Shown here piece after piece: positions 34,195 to 43,248 of a stretch of 50,975 nt of DNA. Every line of letters starts with the position of its first letter. Position 1 is the stretch's first letter. The stretch lies in assembly GCF_004349055.1 (NCBI RefSeq), contig NZ_SMKX01000052.1:1-50975 (forward strand). Reading direction: 5' to 3'. Position numbers and translations under genes: made by a program. The notes under the pieces are model-generated. The model searched no databases. It had not been told where the DNA came from and worked only from the letters and a program-made list of their open reading frames with translations. Origin of the DNA: Kribbella antibiotica. Its GTDB lineage: Bacteria; Actinomycetota; Actinomycetes; Propionibacteriales; Kribbellaceae.

Positions 34195-36414
34195 TCAGGA
34201 GGCGCGGGCGGGCAGCCAATGAGTAGTGCTGTTCACAGTAATCATCCGTTGGGTTGCCCGGGTCAGGACGACATATAGCGCCCTAACGCCGCCGAGCGTG
34301 TCGCTGACGATCCGGTCCGGCTCGACCACCACGACAGCGTCGTACTCGAGGCCCTTGGACTCCAGCGGGGTCAGTGCGACCACCCTGGGATCCCCGAGCT
34401 CAGCCAGCACCCGCTCCACGGTCGGGCGTTGCGCCGGTGTCACGATGACGCCGACAGTGCCCTCGACGAGCTTCAGCAGCTCGGCCGCGGCATCCCCGGC
34501 GGCCTCGGCCACCTTGCCGGCGTCGAAGATCCGGTGCTCCGGGTCGATCCCGGTCTGGCGCACTGCGTTCGGCAGGTCGGCGTCCGGCAGTGTCTGACGG
34601 ATCACCTCACCGGCGAACGCGTAGATCTCGGCCGAGTTGCGGTAGTTGGTGGACAGCCGGAAGCTGTGCCGCTGCAGGTGCGACAGCATCGAGTCCATCG
34701 CGGCACGTGCCTCGTCGGGGTCCGGCCAGGAGCTCTGGGCCGGGTCGCCGACGATCGTCCAGCTGGCCTGCGGGCCGCGCCGGGTGACCATCCGCCACTG
34801 CATGGGGGACAGGTCCTGCGCCTCGTCCACCAGGACGTGCGCGTAGTCCTCCGGCTCCTCGGCCTCTCTGGCGGCCGCCGCGCGCGCCCGGCGCTCCGAG
34901 GTGGTCAGCACCTCGTTCACGCCGTCCGACAGCCCTTCCAGCCAGTCGAACTCTTCGTCGCCGCGGGCTTCCGGGATCGGCGCGCGGCCCAGATGCGTGC
35001 CGAGCTCGTCCAGCAACGCCACGTCGGCGATGGTGAACTCCTCTGTACTACGGATCGCCGCAGCCAGCGTCTCGACCTCAACCGGCGTCAACTCGTTGCG
35101 GGACCAGCGCTGCAACCGGCGGGCGTCGCCGAGCCAGCGCAGCACGGACTCCGGCGTCAGCACCGGCCACCACTGGCTGAAGAACGTCCGGAACGCCGGA
35201 GTGTCGCTGACGCGATCACCGAAAGCCTCCCGGTCGGCGTACACGCCAGTGCGAAGGTCGTCCGGGAACCGCTGCCACAGCGCAGCGACCAGACCCTTGC
35301 GGGCCTCGCCGGCAGCGCGGTTGCGCGGGGTCCGGCGCAGTGCGTTGCGGCGGACGTTGTCGAGCTGGTTGGTGTCCACCTCGACGGTGGCACCACCGAT
35401 GAAAACGCGCAGCGTGGTCGGTGCATTCGGCACCCGGTCCCGCGCAGCGCGCGACAGGATGTCGGTCATGCGCAGCGAGCCCTTGATCGCGGCAGTGTCG
35501 GCGTCGTCGACCGCAGTGGCCTTGATGCCGTCGACCAGCTCGCCAACAGCGCGCAGCGACACCGTGTTCTCGCCAAGGCTCGGCAGGACGCGCTCGATGT
35601 AGGCCATGAACGCGGCCGACGGGCCGACCACCAGTACGCCGCCACGCTCGAACCGGCGGCGGTCGCTGTAGAGCAGGAACGCTGCACGGTGCAGAGCGAC
35701 CACCGTCTTACCGGTGCCCGGTCCGCCGCCGATCACGGTGACACCGCGGGCAGGTGCCCGGATGGCCTTGTCCTGCTCGGCCTGGATGGTGGCGACGATG
35801 TCGCGCATCGTGTGGCCACGAGCCCGCGACAGCGACGCCATCAGAGCGCCCTCGCCCATGATCGGGAGGTCCTCCGGCGCACGATCCGGCGCGAGCAGGT
35901 CGTCCTCGATCCCGATGATGCGCGGGCCCTTGTTGCGCAGTACGCGGCGCCGGACCACCTTCAGCCGGTCCGTACCGGTCGCCCGGTAGAACGGCTCCGC
36001 GGCCGGTGCACGCCAGTCGATGACCAGGGGCTCGTACTCGGCGTCGCGGACACCGATCCGGCCGACGTACAGGCTCTCGAGCTCGCTGGCCGCGGTAGCG
36101 GGCGGATCGTCGTCGCCCTGGTCGGAGTCGAGGCGCCCGAAGACCAGGCCCTCGTGCTCCGCATCCAGCTCGGCAATCCGGCGGGCGGCTGCGAACACCA
36201 GCACGTCCCGCTCGTACAGACCAGTCTGTTCCTCGTCACGCACCCGGCCCACATTCTGGGCCTGAGCACGCGCATGACCATCCACAGCGATCCGGGATGC
36301 TGATCGAGCCGCTACGTCGACCCGGGCGTAGACCAGGTCAACGTGCTGTTGCTCTGCCGCCAGCTCAGCCCGCTCGACACTCTCGTCATCGGCCAGCAGG
36401 GGGGTTTGATCCAC
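34195..36414 (-). CDS. helD: HelD-type RNA polymerase recycling ATPase
   Basis: 739 aa. A UvrD-like superfamily 1 protein in which motif I is GGGPGTGKTVVAL (229-241), motif II is LVDEAQDLSP, and later motifs include STNYRNSAEIYAF and LTPLESKGLEYDAVVVVEP. The N-terminal coiled-coil arm (about 10-90) and the insert between motifs identify the HelD group. Actinobacterial HelD removes stalled RNA polymerase from DNA and opens the clamp rather than acting as a helicase. The start is a GTG at 36414, behind AGAGGA. No direct relation to the two downstream peptidases is known. Confidence 0.9.
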   Translation of the reverse strand: MDQTPLLADDESVERAELAAEQQHVDLVYARVDVAARSASRIAVDGHARAQAQNVGRVRDEEQTGLYERDVLVFAAARRIAELDAEHEGLVFGRLDSDQGDDDPPATAASELESLYVGRIGVRDAEYEPLVIDWRAPAAEPFYRATGTDRLKVVRRRVLRNKGPRIIGIEDDLLAPDRAPEDLPIMGEGALMASLSRARGHTMRDIVATIQAEQDKAIRAPARGVTVIGGGPGTGKTVVALHRAAFLLYSDRRRFERGGVLVVGPSAAFMAYIERVLPSLGENTVSLRAVGELVDGIKATAVDDADTAAIKGSLRMTDILSRAARDRVPNAPTTLRVFIGGATVEVDTNQLDNVRRNALRRTPRNRAAGEARKGLVAALWQRFPDDLRTGVYADREAFGDRVSDTPAFRTFFSQWWPVLTPESVLRWLGDARRLQRWSRNELTPVEVETLAAAIRSTEEFTIADVALLDELGTHLGRAPIPEARGDEEFDWLEGLSDGVNEVLTTSERRARAAAAREAEEPEDYAHVLVDEAQDLSPMQWRMVTRRGPQASWTIVGDPAQSSWPDPDEARAAMDSMLSHLQRHSFRLSTNYRNSAEIYAFAGEVIRQTLPDADLPNAVRQTGIDPEHRIFDAGKVAEAAGDAAAELLKLVEGTVGVIVTPAQRPTVERVLAELGDPRVVALTPLESKGLEYDAVVVVEPDRIVSDTLGGVRALYVVLTRATQRMITVNSTTHWLPARAS

Positions 36415-36532
36415 CGAGATCCTCTCTACTGCCGGGCGACCCCGACACGAAACACAGAACGTCCAATCTTAGTGCGCGCCCAAGGTGCAACCCGCCACGG
36501 GGCTCAGACCTTCCCGCGCTTGAGGCCGTGCT

Positions 36533-37840
36533 TCAGGCTTTTCCGATGACATCCGCGACGATGGCGGCACCCAGAGTGGTCGCCGGTACGCCGGATCCGG
36601 GGTGGGCGCCGGCTCCGACGCAGTACAGGCCTTTGACGGGGGAGACGTTGGAGGCGCGGCGGCGGGCGGTCCGATAGCCCTCCCAGGCCACTCCGGCCCA
36701 CCAGGACGGGGACACCTGGCGGGAGACCACCTTGTCCCGGATGTGCAGGCCGCGGGCGACCAGCAGGTCCAGTACGTCGTCGGTCGGGTAGCCGTGGACC
36801 AGCACAGACCACGCCTGGTGGCCGGCTGGTGCTTGACCGCCGGTCCGCACCACGACAGTCGGCGAACCGTGCAGCACTGTCTCGAAAGGCAGCTCCGGTA
36901 GCGGCTCCTGCAGGCCGAGATGTACGACGTATGCCGCCTGTGCCTGATGGGTCGCCAGGACGCGCTTGCGCACCTTCTTGGCTGCCGGGTCGTCGACCAA
37001 CTGGCCGTAGAGCACGCGGGGGTCGACGTCGCTGACGACGATGTCCGCCAGCAGTTCCTCGCCGTCTGCGAGCCGTACGCCGGTCACAGCGCCACCGTTG
37101 GTGGTGACGGCGACGACCTCGGCGCTGGTCCGGACGGTGATCTTTCGCTCACTGGCGCGCTGCACCAGTGCGTCTGCGATGGCGCCGAAACCGCCGGGGA
37201 TGGTCCAGCGGCCGAATGTGCGCTCCAGGTACGACCACACGCCGACATAACCCGGGGTGAGTGTCGGATCCGATCCGCCTTGGGCAGCGAAATGCCGCAG
37301 TACGGCGCGGGCTCGTTCATCGGACAGTTGGCTCTGGGCGACCTTCTCCAGCGACTGCCACGGCTTGAGCGCGCGCACTGCGCTGAAGGACAGCTTGCGC
37401 TCCAGCGGCGGCTCGATCGACGTCGTGCGCAGCAGTTGCCAGGTATCGCTGTAGCCGTCGACCAGATCGGTCCACTGCTGGGCCACCTGTGCACCAGCCA
37501 GGTCTGTCCAGGCCTCGTGCTGGGTCCCGCGGTCGTTCAGCGGTAGGTCGAGCACCGAGCCGTCGGCGAACATGTGGCGACGCGCTTCGAGCACAGGCTC
37601 CAACTGGACCAGCGTCTCGATCGGGCGGCCGCTCTTGCGGAACAAGTCGCGCAGGGCGGCTGGGAGCGTCGTACTGGCTGCTCCGGCGTCCCACTGGAAG
37701 CCGTCTGCTTCGATGCGACCGAGGACACCGCCGAGGCGCTCGTCCTGCTCACAAATGGTGACTCGGTGGCCCAGCTTGGCCAGCCGCACCGCACTGGCGA
37801 GACCGGCGAGGCCGGCCCCGATGACGATTACATCGGACAT
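36533..37840 (-). CDS. FAD-dependent phytoene desaturase-like oxidoreductase
   Basis: 435 aa. The FAD-binding fold begins VIVIGAGLAGLASAVRLAKLG (4-24, shown in part), then EQDERLGGVLG. A C-terminal YCVGAGAHPGSGVPATTLGA closes the FAD site, as in CrtI-like desaturases. The C-terminal sequence and the amine-oxidase-like middle are typical, but no carotenoid genes are nearby, so the substrate may be another polyene or an amine. The ATG lies in a TGATG overlap with the DUF4126 gene upstream, so the two are probably co-translated. Confidence 0.85.
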   Translation of the reverse strand: MSDVIVIGAGLAGLASAVRLAKLGHRVTICEQDERLGGVLGRIEADGFQWDAGAASTTLPAALRDLFRKSGRPIETLVQLEPVLEARRHMFADGSVLDLPLNDRGTQHEAWTDLAGAQVAQQWTDLVDGYSDTWQLLRTTSIEPPLERKLSFSAVRALKPWQSLEKVAQSQLSDERARAVLRHFAAQGGSDPTLTPGYVGVWSYLERTFGRWTIPGGFGAIADALVQRASERKITVRTSAEVVAVTTNGGAVTGVRLADGEELLADIVVSDVDPRVLYGQLVDDPAAKKVRKRVLATHQAQAAYVVHLGLQEPLPELPFETVLHGSPTVVVRTGGQAPAGHQAWSVLVHGYPTDDVLDLLVARGLHIRDKVVSRQVSPSWWAGVAWEGYRTARRRASNVSPVKGLYCVGAGAHPGSGVPATTLGAAIVADVIGKA

Positions 37841-38457
37841 CAGACAGCACTGCTCCCGGTCGCTGGGTCACTGCGTTTGTCTCGCCAGGCCTTGAAGCGT
37901 TGTGCGCCACGCCGGATGAATCGGAAGGCGACGTACACACCGATCAGCCCGATCACCAGCAGCGCGGCGGCGATGATGAGCGCGATCTCCGGGTGGAACG
38001 CAGCCAGCGACATCACACCGGCGACTGCGACGTCCTCACCGGACGACGCAGCGATGTTGGTGACCGGCTCGGGGGAGGTGTTGATGGCGAGCCGGAGGCT
38101 GGACTTCACCGCATGGGAGAGCAGCGCGACCAGACCGCCGGTGGCCACGATCACGGCCTGCTGCAGCGTGCCGGCCTCACCGGACATGAGGGCGGCGATG
38201 ATCGCGCCGACAGCCGGCCGGATGACGGTGGAGATCGCATCCCAGGCCGAGTCGATGTAGGGGATCTTGTCCGCGACGAACTCGAAGGCGAACAGCACCG
38301 CCGCAGCGATCAGGACACCGTTGCTGGTCAGCGCGGTGGGGACGTCGTCAGCCCCGGCGAATCGGCCGAGCAGACCGAGGATCAGCACACATGCATAGGC
38401 ATTGACCCCACTGGCCCAGCCGGCGGTGAACGCCAACGGAAGTGCTTCCACCTGCAT
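37840..38457 (-). CDS. DUF4126 membrane protein
   Basis: 205 aa with about five predicted membrane helices (about 5-28, 47-65, 78-95, 103-120, 150-180). The N-terminal LAFTAGWASGVNAYACVLILG, followed by FEFVADKIPYIDSAWD, is the DUF4126 signature. The function is unknown. Its stop overlaps the CrtI-like gene start, and it is divergent from the murein amidase gene, with 137 bp between. It may be a membrane partner of the oxidoreductase (inference from coupling). Confidence 0.85.
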   Translation of the reverse strand: MQVEALPLAFTAGWASGVNAYACVLILGLLGRFAGADDVPTALTSNGVLIAAAVLFAFEFVADKIPYIDSAWDAISTVIRPAVGAIIAALMSGEAGTLQQAVIVATGGLVALLSHAVKSSLRLAINTSPEPVTNIAASSGEDVAVAGVMSLAAFHPEIALIIAAALLVIGLIGVYVAFRFIRRGAQRFKAWRDKRSDPATGSSAV

Positions 38458-38505
38458 ACCTTTTCGTCAGTATCGAACCTCTGAAGGGCGAGTCATGGTA
38501 AACCG

Positions 38506-38534
38506 TTGACATCGCGGGTCGCCTCGACTAACAG
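38506..38534 (+). promoter_or_regulatory. Amidase gene promoter
   Basis: TTGACA at 38506-38511 with a 17-nt spacer and TAACAG at 38529-38534. This is the best sigma-70-type promoter seen in the window. It predicts a 5' leader of about 54 nt before the ATG at 38595, with AGGAG-like sequence near 38583. Confidence 0.65.
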
Positions 38535-38594
38535 TGATCAGACTGCCAGCCTGTGTGACCGGCAGCCCCCGCCCTCGGGTCAGGAGAAACCAAC

Positions 38595-40514
38595 ATGCTG
38601 CGTCGTTCGAAGATTCTCGCCGCACTCGCGGCGGTAGCGTTGCCGATCACGGTGACCGGCGTGTCGTCCGGTGGGCCACCCGCCGCGGCCGCGCCACCGG
38701 ATTCGAGCACTACCGCCGCGTCGGCGTACGGAGCGGCTGCTGCGCACTACGGCGTACCGGAGTCGGTGCTGCTGGCGGTGTCGTATGCCGAGAGCCGCTG
38801 GGACGACCACCAGGGTGCCTCGAGCTCCTCAGGTGGCTACGGCCCGATGCACTTGACCGCTGTCGATCCCAGCACGGTCGTCGACCTGTCGGGCAAGCAG
38901 AAGATCGGCAAGTCCGAGTCGCTGCGCACCCTGTACAAGGCGTCCCAGCTGACCGGGCTGGACCCGGTGTCGCTGCGCACGGACACAGTCGCGAACATCT
39001 CCGGTGGTGCTGCGCTACTCGCGTCGTACCAGCGGTCGCTCGGTCTTCCCGTCGGCGCTGACACGTCGGCAGCGCAGTGGTACGGCGCAGTGGCGTCGTA
39101 CTCGGAGGCAGCTGACCGGGCAGGAGCGGCGGCCTTCGCCGACGACGTCTACTCGATCATGGCGCGCGGTGCGGCCCGTACGACGAACACCGGGCAGCAG
39201 GTCGTGATGCCGCCGGTCAGCGTGGCGCCGGACAAGTCGCAGGCGAGCAAGCTGGCGCTGCCGGCCGGTGCGAAGCGGACGAACTCCGACGTGGAGTGCC
39301 CGGCCTCACTGGGCTGCGAGTGGCTGCCGGCGCCGTACGCCGAGTTCGGTGGTGCCGGTGACTATGGCAACCACGACCTGGCGAACCGGCCGAAGACCGG
39401 CAAGATCGACTACATCGTCATCCACGACACCGAGGGTGGCTGGCAGGGCACGCTGAACATGGTCCAGGACCCGACGTACGTGAGCTGGCAGTACACGATG
39501 CGCTCGTCGGACGGCCACGTCTGGCAGCACGTGAAGGCGAAGGACGTCGCCTGGCACGCCGGCAACTGGTACGTGAACATGCACAGCATCGGGATCGAGC
39601 ACGAGGGCTTCGCTGCCCAGGGCGCGACCTGGTACACCGAGTCGCTCTACCGCAACTCGGCCAAGCTGGTGAAGTACCTGGCTGCCAAGAACCACATCCC
39701 GCTCGACCGCGCGCACATCATCGGCCACGACCAGGTGCCGGGCACCCTGCCCACGACGGTCCGCGGCATGCACTGGGATCCGGGCCCGTACTGGGACTGG
39801 GAGCACTACTTCGACCTGATGGGTGCGCCGATCTACGGGCACTCGGTGTTCCCGGCAAAGGCCGGCTCGATTGTCACCATCAAGCCGGACTTCGCGGGTA
39901 ACCAGCAGGTTGTCACCGGCTGCACCACCGCAGGCGTCCCGTGCACGGCGCAGGGCACCAACTTCGTCTACCTGCGGCAAGCGCCGGACGACGCTGCACC
40001 GCTGGTCAAGGACTTTGGTCTGCGACCAGATGGCTCCAACAGCACCACGCAGGTCTCTGATAACGGCGCACGGGTTGCGGCAGGCTCGCAGTACGTCGTA
40101 GCGCAGCGCGAGGGTGACTGGGTCGGTGTCTGGTACCTGGGCGCCATCGGTTGGTTCAAGAGTCCGAAGTCGGCACCGGACGCCTTTGCCAAGCCGGGAC
40201 TCGTCGTGAAGCCGAAGGCGGGCAAGACGTCCGTGCCGGTGTACGGACGGGCCTACCCAGAGGAGTCGGCGTACCCGGCGGGTATTCCGTACCAGACCGT
40301 CACGCCGCTGCAGTACTCGATCGGTGCGGGCCAAGCCTACCCATTGAGCGATGCGTCCATCGAGACGGACTACTACCGCGCAGTGACCTTCGATGCGACC
40401 ACTCCGGGCGACCACGTCCAGGTGCTCGGGAAGGACAAGTACTACCAGATCTGGTTCGGGCACCGGATGTTCTACGTCCGGGCCGCCGACGTGGACATCA
40501 AGCCGGCGTTCTGA
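38595..40514 (+). CDS. Secreted two-domain murein hydrolase: lysozyme-like domain plus Amidase_2
   Basis: 639 aa. A signal peptide (about 1-33) is followed by a transglycosylase/lysozyme-like segment, YGVPESVLLAVSYAESRWD with likely catalytic E66 and GGYGPMHLT at 80-88. The N-acetylmuramoyl-L-alanine amidase domain (about 265-420) has zinc ligand H277 in YIVIHDTEGG, WHAGNWYVN, GIEHEGF and IIGHDQVPG. The C-terminal 210 residues look like SH3-type wall-binding repeats, with REGDWVGVWYLGAIGW. It could cut both glycan and peptide bonds. It is preceded by a strong promoter and is monocistronic. Confidence 0.88.
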   Translation: MLRRSKILAALAAVALPITVTGVSSGGPPAAAAPPDSSTTAASAYGAAAAHYGVPESVLLAVSYAESRWDDHQGASSSSGGYGPMHLTAVDPSTVVDLSGKQKIGKSESLRTLYKASQLTGLDPVSLRTDTVANISGGAALLASYQRSLGLPVGADTSAAQWYGAVASYSEAADRAGAAAFADDVYSIMARGAARTTNTGQQVVMPPVSVAPDKSQASKLALPAGAKRTNSDVECPASLGCEWLPAPYAEFGGAGDYGNHDLANRPKTGKIDYIVIHDTEGGWQGTLNMVQDPTYVSWQYTMRSSDGHVWQHVKAKDVAWHAGNWYVNMHSIGIEHEGFAAQGATWYTESLYRNSAKLVKYLAAKNHIPLDRAHIIGHDQVPGTLPTTVRGMHWDPGPYWDWEHYFDLMGAPIYGHSVFPAKAGSIVTIKPDFAGNQQVVTGCTTAGVPCTAQGTNFVYLRQAPDDAAPLVKDFGLRPDGSNSTTQVSDNGARVAAGSQYVVAQREGDWVGVWYLGAIGWFKSPKSAPDAFAKPGLVVKPKAGKTSVPVYGRAYPEESAYPAGIPYQTVTPLQYSIGAGQAYPLSDASIETDYYRAVTFDATTPGDHVQVLGKDKYYQIWFGHRMFYVRAADVDIKPAF

Positions 40515-40515
40515 G

Positions 40516-40986
40516 CTAGTTGACGGTGATCTGGGTGGCTCCGGTCAGGCCGAGCAGTTCGGTGTACGTCGTTGGGAACACCGAGTGCGGAATGCCTGCG
40601 GCCGCCCAGATCACGTCGTACTGCTGCAGTGCGGTGTCGACGTAGGTCGGCACCGGGGCGGGGTGGCCCACCGGAGCCACGCCGCCGATCGGCTGTCCCG
40701 TGTGCTCCCTGACGAACTCGGGAGACGCCCGGCGCAGCTTGGTGATTCCCAGCTCGGCAGCCACCTTGGCGGTGTCGACGCGGTGCGCGCCTGAGGTCAG
40801 GATCAAGACCGGTGCGCCGTCGCCGTCGAAGATGAGGCTGTTCGCGATCGCACCGACCGCACAGCCCAACTCGGCCGCTGCTGCGGCAGCTGTAGGAACT
40901 GCGTCGTCCAGGATCTTGATCTCACCGGTCGCTCCGGCTGCCTGGAGTGCGTCGGCGACGCGTTGCACGTTGGGATGAGTACTCAC
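40516..40986 (-). CDS. YbaK/EbsC-family aminoacyl-tRNA deacylase
   Basis: 156 aa. Family members hydrolyse mischarged aminoacyl-tRNA such as Cys-tRNA(Pro). The pattern VGAIANSLIFDGDGAPVLILTSGAHRV, then FVREHTGQPIGGVAPVGH, is typical of the actinobacterial YbaK group. GGVAPVGH lines the active site. The fold runs to the end with IWAAAGIPHSVFPTTYTELL. It is convergent with the amidase gene (1 bp apart) and 10 bp upstream of the DM13 gene stop. Confidence 0.85.
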   Translation of the reverse strand: MSTHPNVQRVADALQAAGATGEIKILDDAVPTAAAAAAELGCAVGAIANSLIFDGDGAPVLILTSGAHRVDTAKVAAELGITKLRRASPEFVREHTGQPIGGVAPVGHPAPVPTYVDTALQQYDVIWAAAGIPHSVFPTTYTELLGLTGATQITVN

Positions 40987-40996
40987 CCTCTGCAGC

Positions 40997-41569
40997 CTAG
41001 GCGAGCGCTGCTGCCCCGAACGACACGTTAAAACGATCGCACCAGATCGTCACGCTGCGGAAGTCGGCCAGGTCGACGTCAGCGGGGATGGGGTAGTTCT
41101 GATTGCCCTGGTTGCCTTTCAGTCGACCGAGCGCGTGATAGCGGCCGTCGTCGAACACGTGCCAGCCCGCGCGGCCAGGCAGCACCGCCGCGTCGCTGAG
41201 CCAGACTCTGAGGTCAGGGCCGTCCGAGGTGTCGAGGTCCTGCAGCCGGAGTACCCGGGAGCCGTCGGGGAGCCGCAGTACGGCGACCTTGCCCGACGTG
41301 CTGTGTTCGTGCGAGATCAGATTGCCTCTGGCCAGCACCTTGGTTTCTGGGGCTGCTGACGGAGCCACCGAAACTGTCGGTGGCTTGGTCGACGATGGCT
41401 GTATGGAGCTCGGAACGGCACTTGGAACAACTCCTGGCAGTGCTTCGTCGACGACCTTGTCGGTGAGCAGCCGCCAGGGCTGGAACAGCGGCAGCGCGAT
41501 CGCTGCCGCCACGACCACGGCGACTGCCGTGGCGACCAGTGCTGTCCGCTTCCCTAGCTGCTTGGGCAT
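40997..41569 (-). CDS. Membrane-anchored DM13-domain protein
   Basis: 190 aa. An N-terminal membrane anchor (about 9-30) and a Ser/Pro/Thr-rich linker (about 45-75) hold a DM13 domain (about 78-190) outside the membrane. Diagnostic segments are LDTSDGPDLRVWLSD and KGNQGNQNYPIPADVDL, then SVTIWCDRFNVSFGAA. The Cys in IWCDRF is the conserved residue proposed to act in redox or electron transfer in DM13 domains. The YbaK gene follows 10 bp downstream on the same strand. The substrate is unknown. Confidence 0.82.
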   Translation of the reverse strand: MPKQLGKRTALVATAVAVVVAAAIALPLFQPWRLLTDKVVDEALPGVVPSAVPSSIQPSSTKPPTVSVAPSAAPETKVLARGNLISHEHSTSGKVAVLRLPDGSRVLRLQDLDTSDGPDLRVWLSDAAVLPGRAGWHVFDDGRYHALGRLKGNQGNQNYPIPADVDLADFRSVTIWCDRFNVSFGAAALA

Positions 41570-41909
41570 CGTCCGTCCTCTCGATCAGGTGTTCCCAGTC
41601 TGCGGGGCGGATCGGTCGCAGGACGACGCGCCGGGCTTACGGCCCGTTGACGATTGCCACCGCCCGGCGCTACTCTTCCAGTGTTCGAACAGATGTTCGA
41701 TTACCTCGGGCCCGGACTCGTCGGGAGGCCGGCCGGAGGTGACCCGGACAGCTGGACGGCCCCGGTGCGGAGTTGCGGCCGCATCGGGATCCGGTGCTCC
41801 CGATGGGCCGGGCGCCGTGGTGGACCTCGACCCCCATCACGGCCCCGCCCATCGGGACTCCGACCCCGCCGTCGGTCAGGAACAGTTCGCATACGGGAGG
41901 CGATGGAGC
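41570..41909. other. Divergent spacer ahead of the DUF6504 gene
   Basis: 340 bp without a confirmed gene. It holds the SOS box at 41685-41700. From 41739 to 41909 an open frame in phase with DUF6504 begins at a GTG after GGAG; it has moderately coding-like codons and could extend the DUF6504 protein by 57 residues, but the added residues show no family match. On the - strand it contains the DM13 promoter, which I could not locate precisely. Confidence 0.4.
41685..41700. promoter_or_regulatory. SOS (LexA) box
   Basis: TCGAACAGATGTTCGA is a perfect match to the actinobacterial LexA consensus TCGAACnnnnGTTCGA. It is 209 bp ahead of the DUF6504 ATG and 115 bp upstream of the DM13 gene's start. 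Confidence 0.8.
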
Positions 41910-42467
41910 ATGTGGGAGTTCGACGAGGCCGTCGAGGTGCGTTCGAGTGTCGTGGACGACGTCGAGTCTCCTGAGCAGTTCCTCTGGCGTGGCCGGTTGT
42001 GGCGAGTCTGCTCCGTGCAGGCGCACTGGACCGAGACCGCCGCCTGGTGGGAGCGCGGTGTGATCGGCACGGCTTCCTACGACGACCGTCGCGACCCTTG
42101 GGCGCAGCCGGTTCCGAACGGCGCGGCGACGCCGGTGCATCCCCGTTCCCGCGCCGAGCGCCTCGCCGCGCATGCTCCCGGCGGGGGCGCCGCCACCTAC
42201 GCCCCCGCCGGGACCCCGCAGGAGTCCGGAATGGCGACCGTGGGTGCAGTGATGGCAGCCGCAGGGTTGTTCGACCGGGGCCGGAATGGTTCGGGAATGG
42301 CGACCAGCCCCGCAGCCGTTGGTGTTCTTGACGCGGACTGGGGTCCGCGGCGCGCGGTGTACCGAGTGGAGGCGGGCTGCGGCCGGCACGGACGGCGGGA
42401 GCTGTTCGACCTGGCGCACGACCCGGACTCCGGCCGCTGGCAACTGGAAAGGGTGACCGACCGATGA
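41910..42467 (+). CDS. DUF6504-family protein
   Basis: 185 aa from the ATG at 41910, behind GGAGG. The DUF6504 core is clear: FDEAVEVRSS, then PEQFLWRGRLWRVCSVQAHWTE and AAWWERG, and at the end YRVEAGCGRHGRRELFDL and RWQLERV. A Gly/Ala/Pro-rich insertion (about 60-135) separates the two halves and is longer than I recall in Streptomyces members. Family function is not established; I recall it next to Y-family polymerase genes in other actinobacteria. It overlaps the HEPN gene by ATGA. The upstream SOS box suggests DNA-damage induction. Confidence 0.78.
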   Translation: MWEFDEAVEVRSSVVDDVESPEQFLWRGRLWRVCSVQAHWTETAAWWERGVIGTASYDDRRDPWAQPVPNGAATPVHPRSRAERLAAHAPGGGAATYAPAGTPQESGMATVGAVMAAAGLFDRGRNGSGMATSPAAVGVLDADWGPRRAVYRVEAGCGRHGRRELFDLAHDPDSGRWQLERVTDR

Positions 42468-42931
42468 CCGTTTCTCCGGTGTCTCCGATAGCAGCCGGTG
42501 CAGCCGGCCGCGAGCTGTCCCGCGCCCGCGCCGCCCTGGCCGAGGCGATCGAAACCAATGACCACCTGATCCGCTACTCGAGCGCGCACATCGCCGCCCT
42601 CCGAGTCGCGGCCGCAGTCCTCGCCGTTCGCGCTCGCCCGGTCCGCGCCGGCGCCCGCAAGCGCCAGCGCAACGCCTGGGTCCTCCTCGCCGAAGTGGCC
42701 CCCGAGTTCGCCGAGTGGGCCACCTTCTTCGCCGCCGGCGCCGCCCAGCGCGCCGCCGCCGAAGCCGGCCTCGAGCGCTCCGTCACCACCCGCGAAGCCG
42801 ACGACCTCATCCGCGCCGTCGACACCTTCTACGCCCAGGTCGAAGCTAGCCTCCGCCTCTCCGCCCAGGCGCTCACCGCCACCACCGACCCCGCCTCAGT
42901 CCTGGCCCAACCCTGGATGCAAGCCAGCTAA
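42464..42931 (+). CDS. SAV_6107-family HEPN-domain protein
   Basis: 155 aa, almost entirely helical. It matches the SAV_6107-type HEPN family: ELSRARAALAEAIETNDHL, RYSSAHIAALRVAAAVL, a basic linker, and WVLLAEVAPEFAEWATFFA. R37 and H42 form an Rx4H motif in RYSSAH, the pattern used by HEPN ribonucleases, although the residue after Arg is Tyr rather than the usual polar one. It could bind or cut RNA in response to DNA damage (inference). The ATGA overlap with DUF6504 means they are made together. A hairpin at 42943-42985 follows. Confidence 0.82.
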   Translation: MTVSPVSPIAAGAAGRELSRARAALAEAIETNDHLIRYSSAHIAALRVAAAVLAVRARPVRAGARKRQRNAWVLLAEVAPEFAEWATFFAAGAAQRAAAEAGLERSVTTREADDLIRAVDTFYAQVEASLRLSAQALTATTDPASVLAQPWMQAS

Positions 42932-42942
42932 CCGCCCCATCC

Positions 42943-42985
42943 AGTCAGCCCACCACCCCACAGGCGCGGGGTCGGTGGGCTGACT
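42943..42985 (+). terminator. Hairpin terminator after the HEPN gene
   Basis: AGTCAGCCCACC (42943-42954) pairs with GGTGGGCTGACT (42974-42985), a perfect 12-bp stem with a 19-nt loop, 12 nt after the HEPN stop. No long T-tract follows. Confidence 0.7.
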
Positions 42986-43248
42986 TACGCCTCGTGCACC
43001 TGCTTTCCGCGCCGCGCACCCGCGTGCCGCAATCCTCCGATGCTCGGCGGAACCCCCTTCGGTGGTAACTAATTCGCTTCTGGCGACGTCGAAGTTCCAC
43101 TCAGCGAATGAAGTCACGCTGGTCCGCGCTGACGTCCGAACGATCGGAGGGCGTGGACTCCGATTCTGACCGGACATGGGACAGACGAGGCGTTTCGTGG
43201 TCTCCGAGACGGCGGGGTTTCGGGAGCAAAGCCGACCGATTCCGGGGA

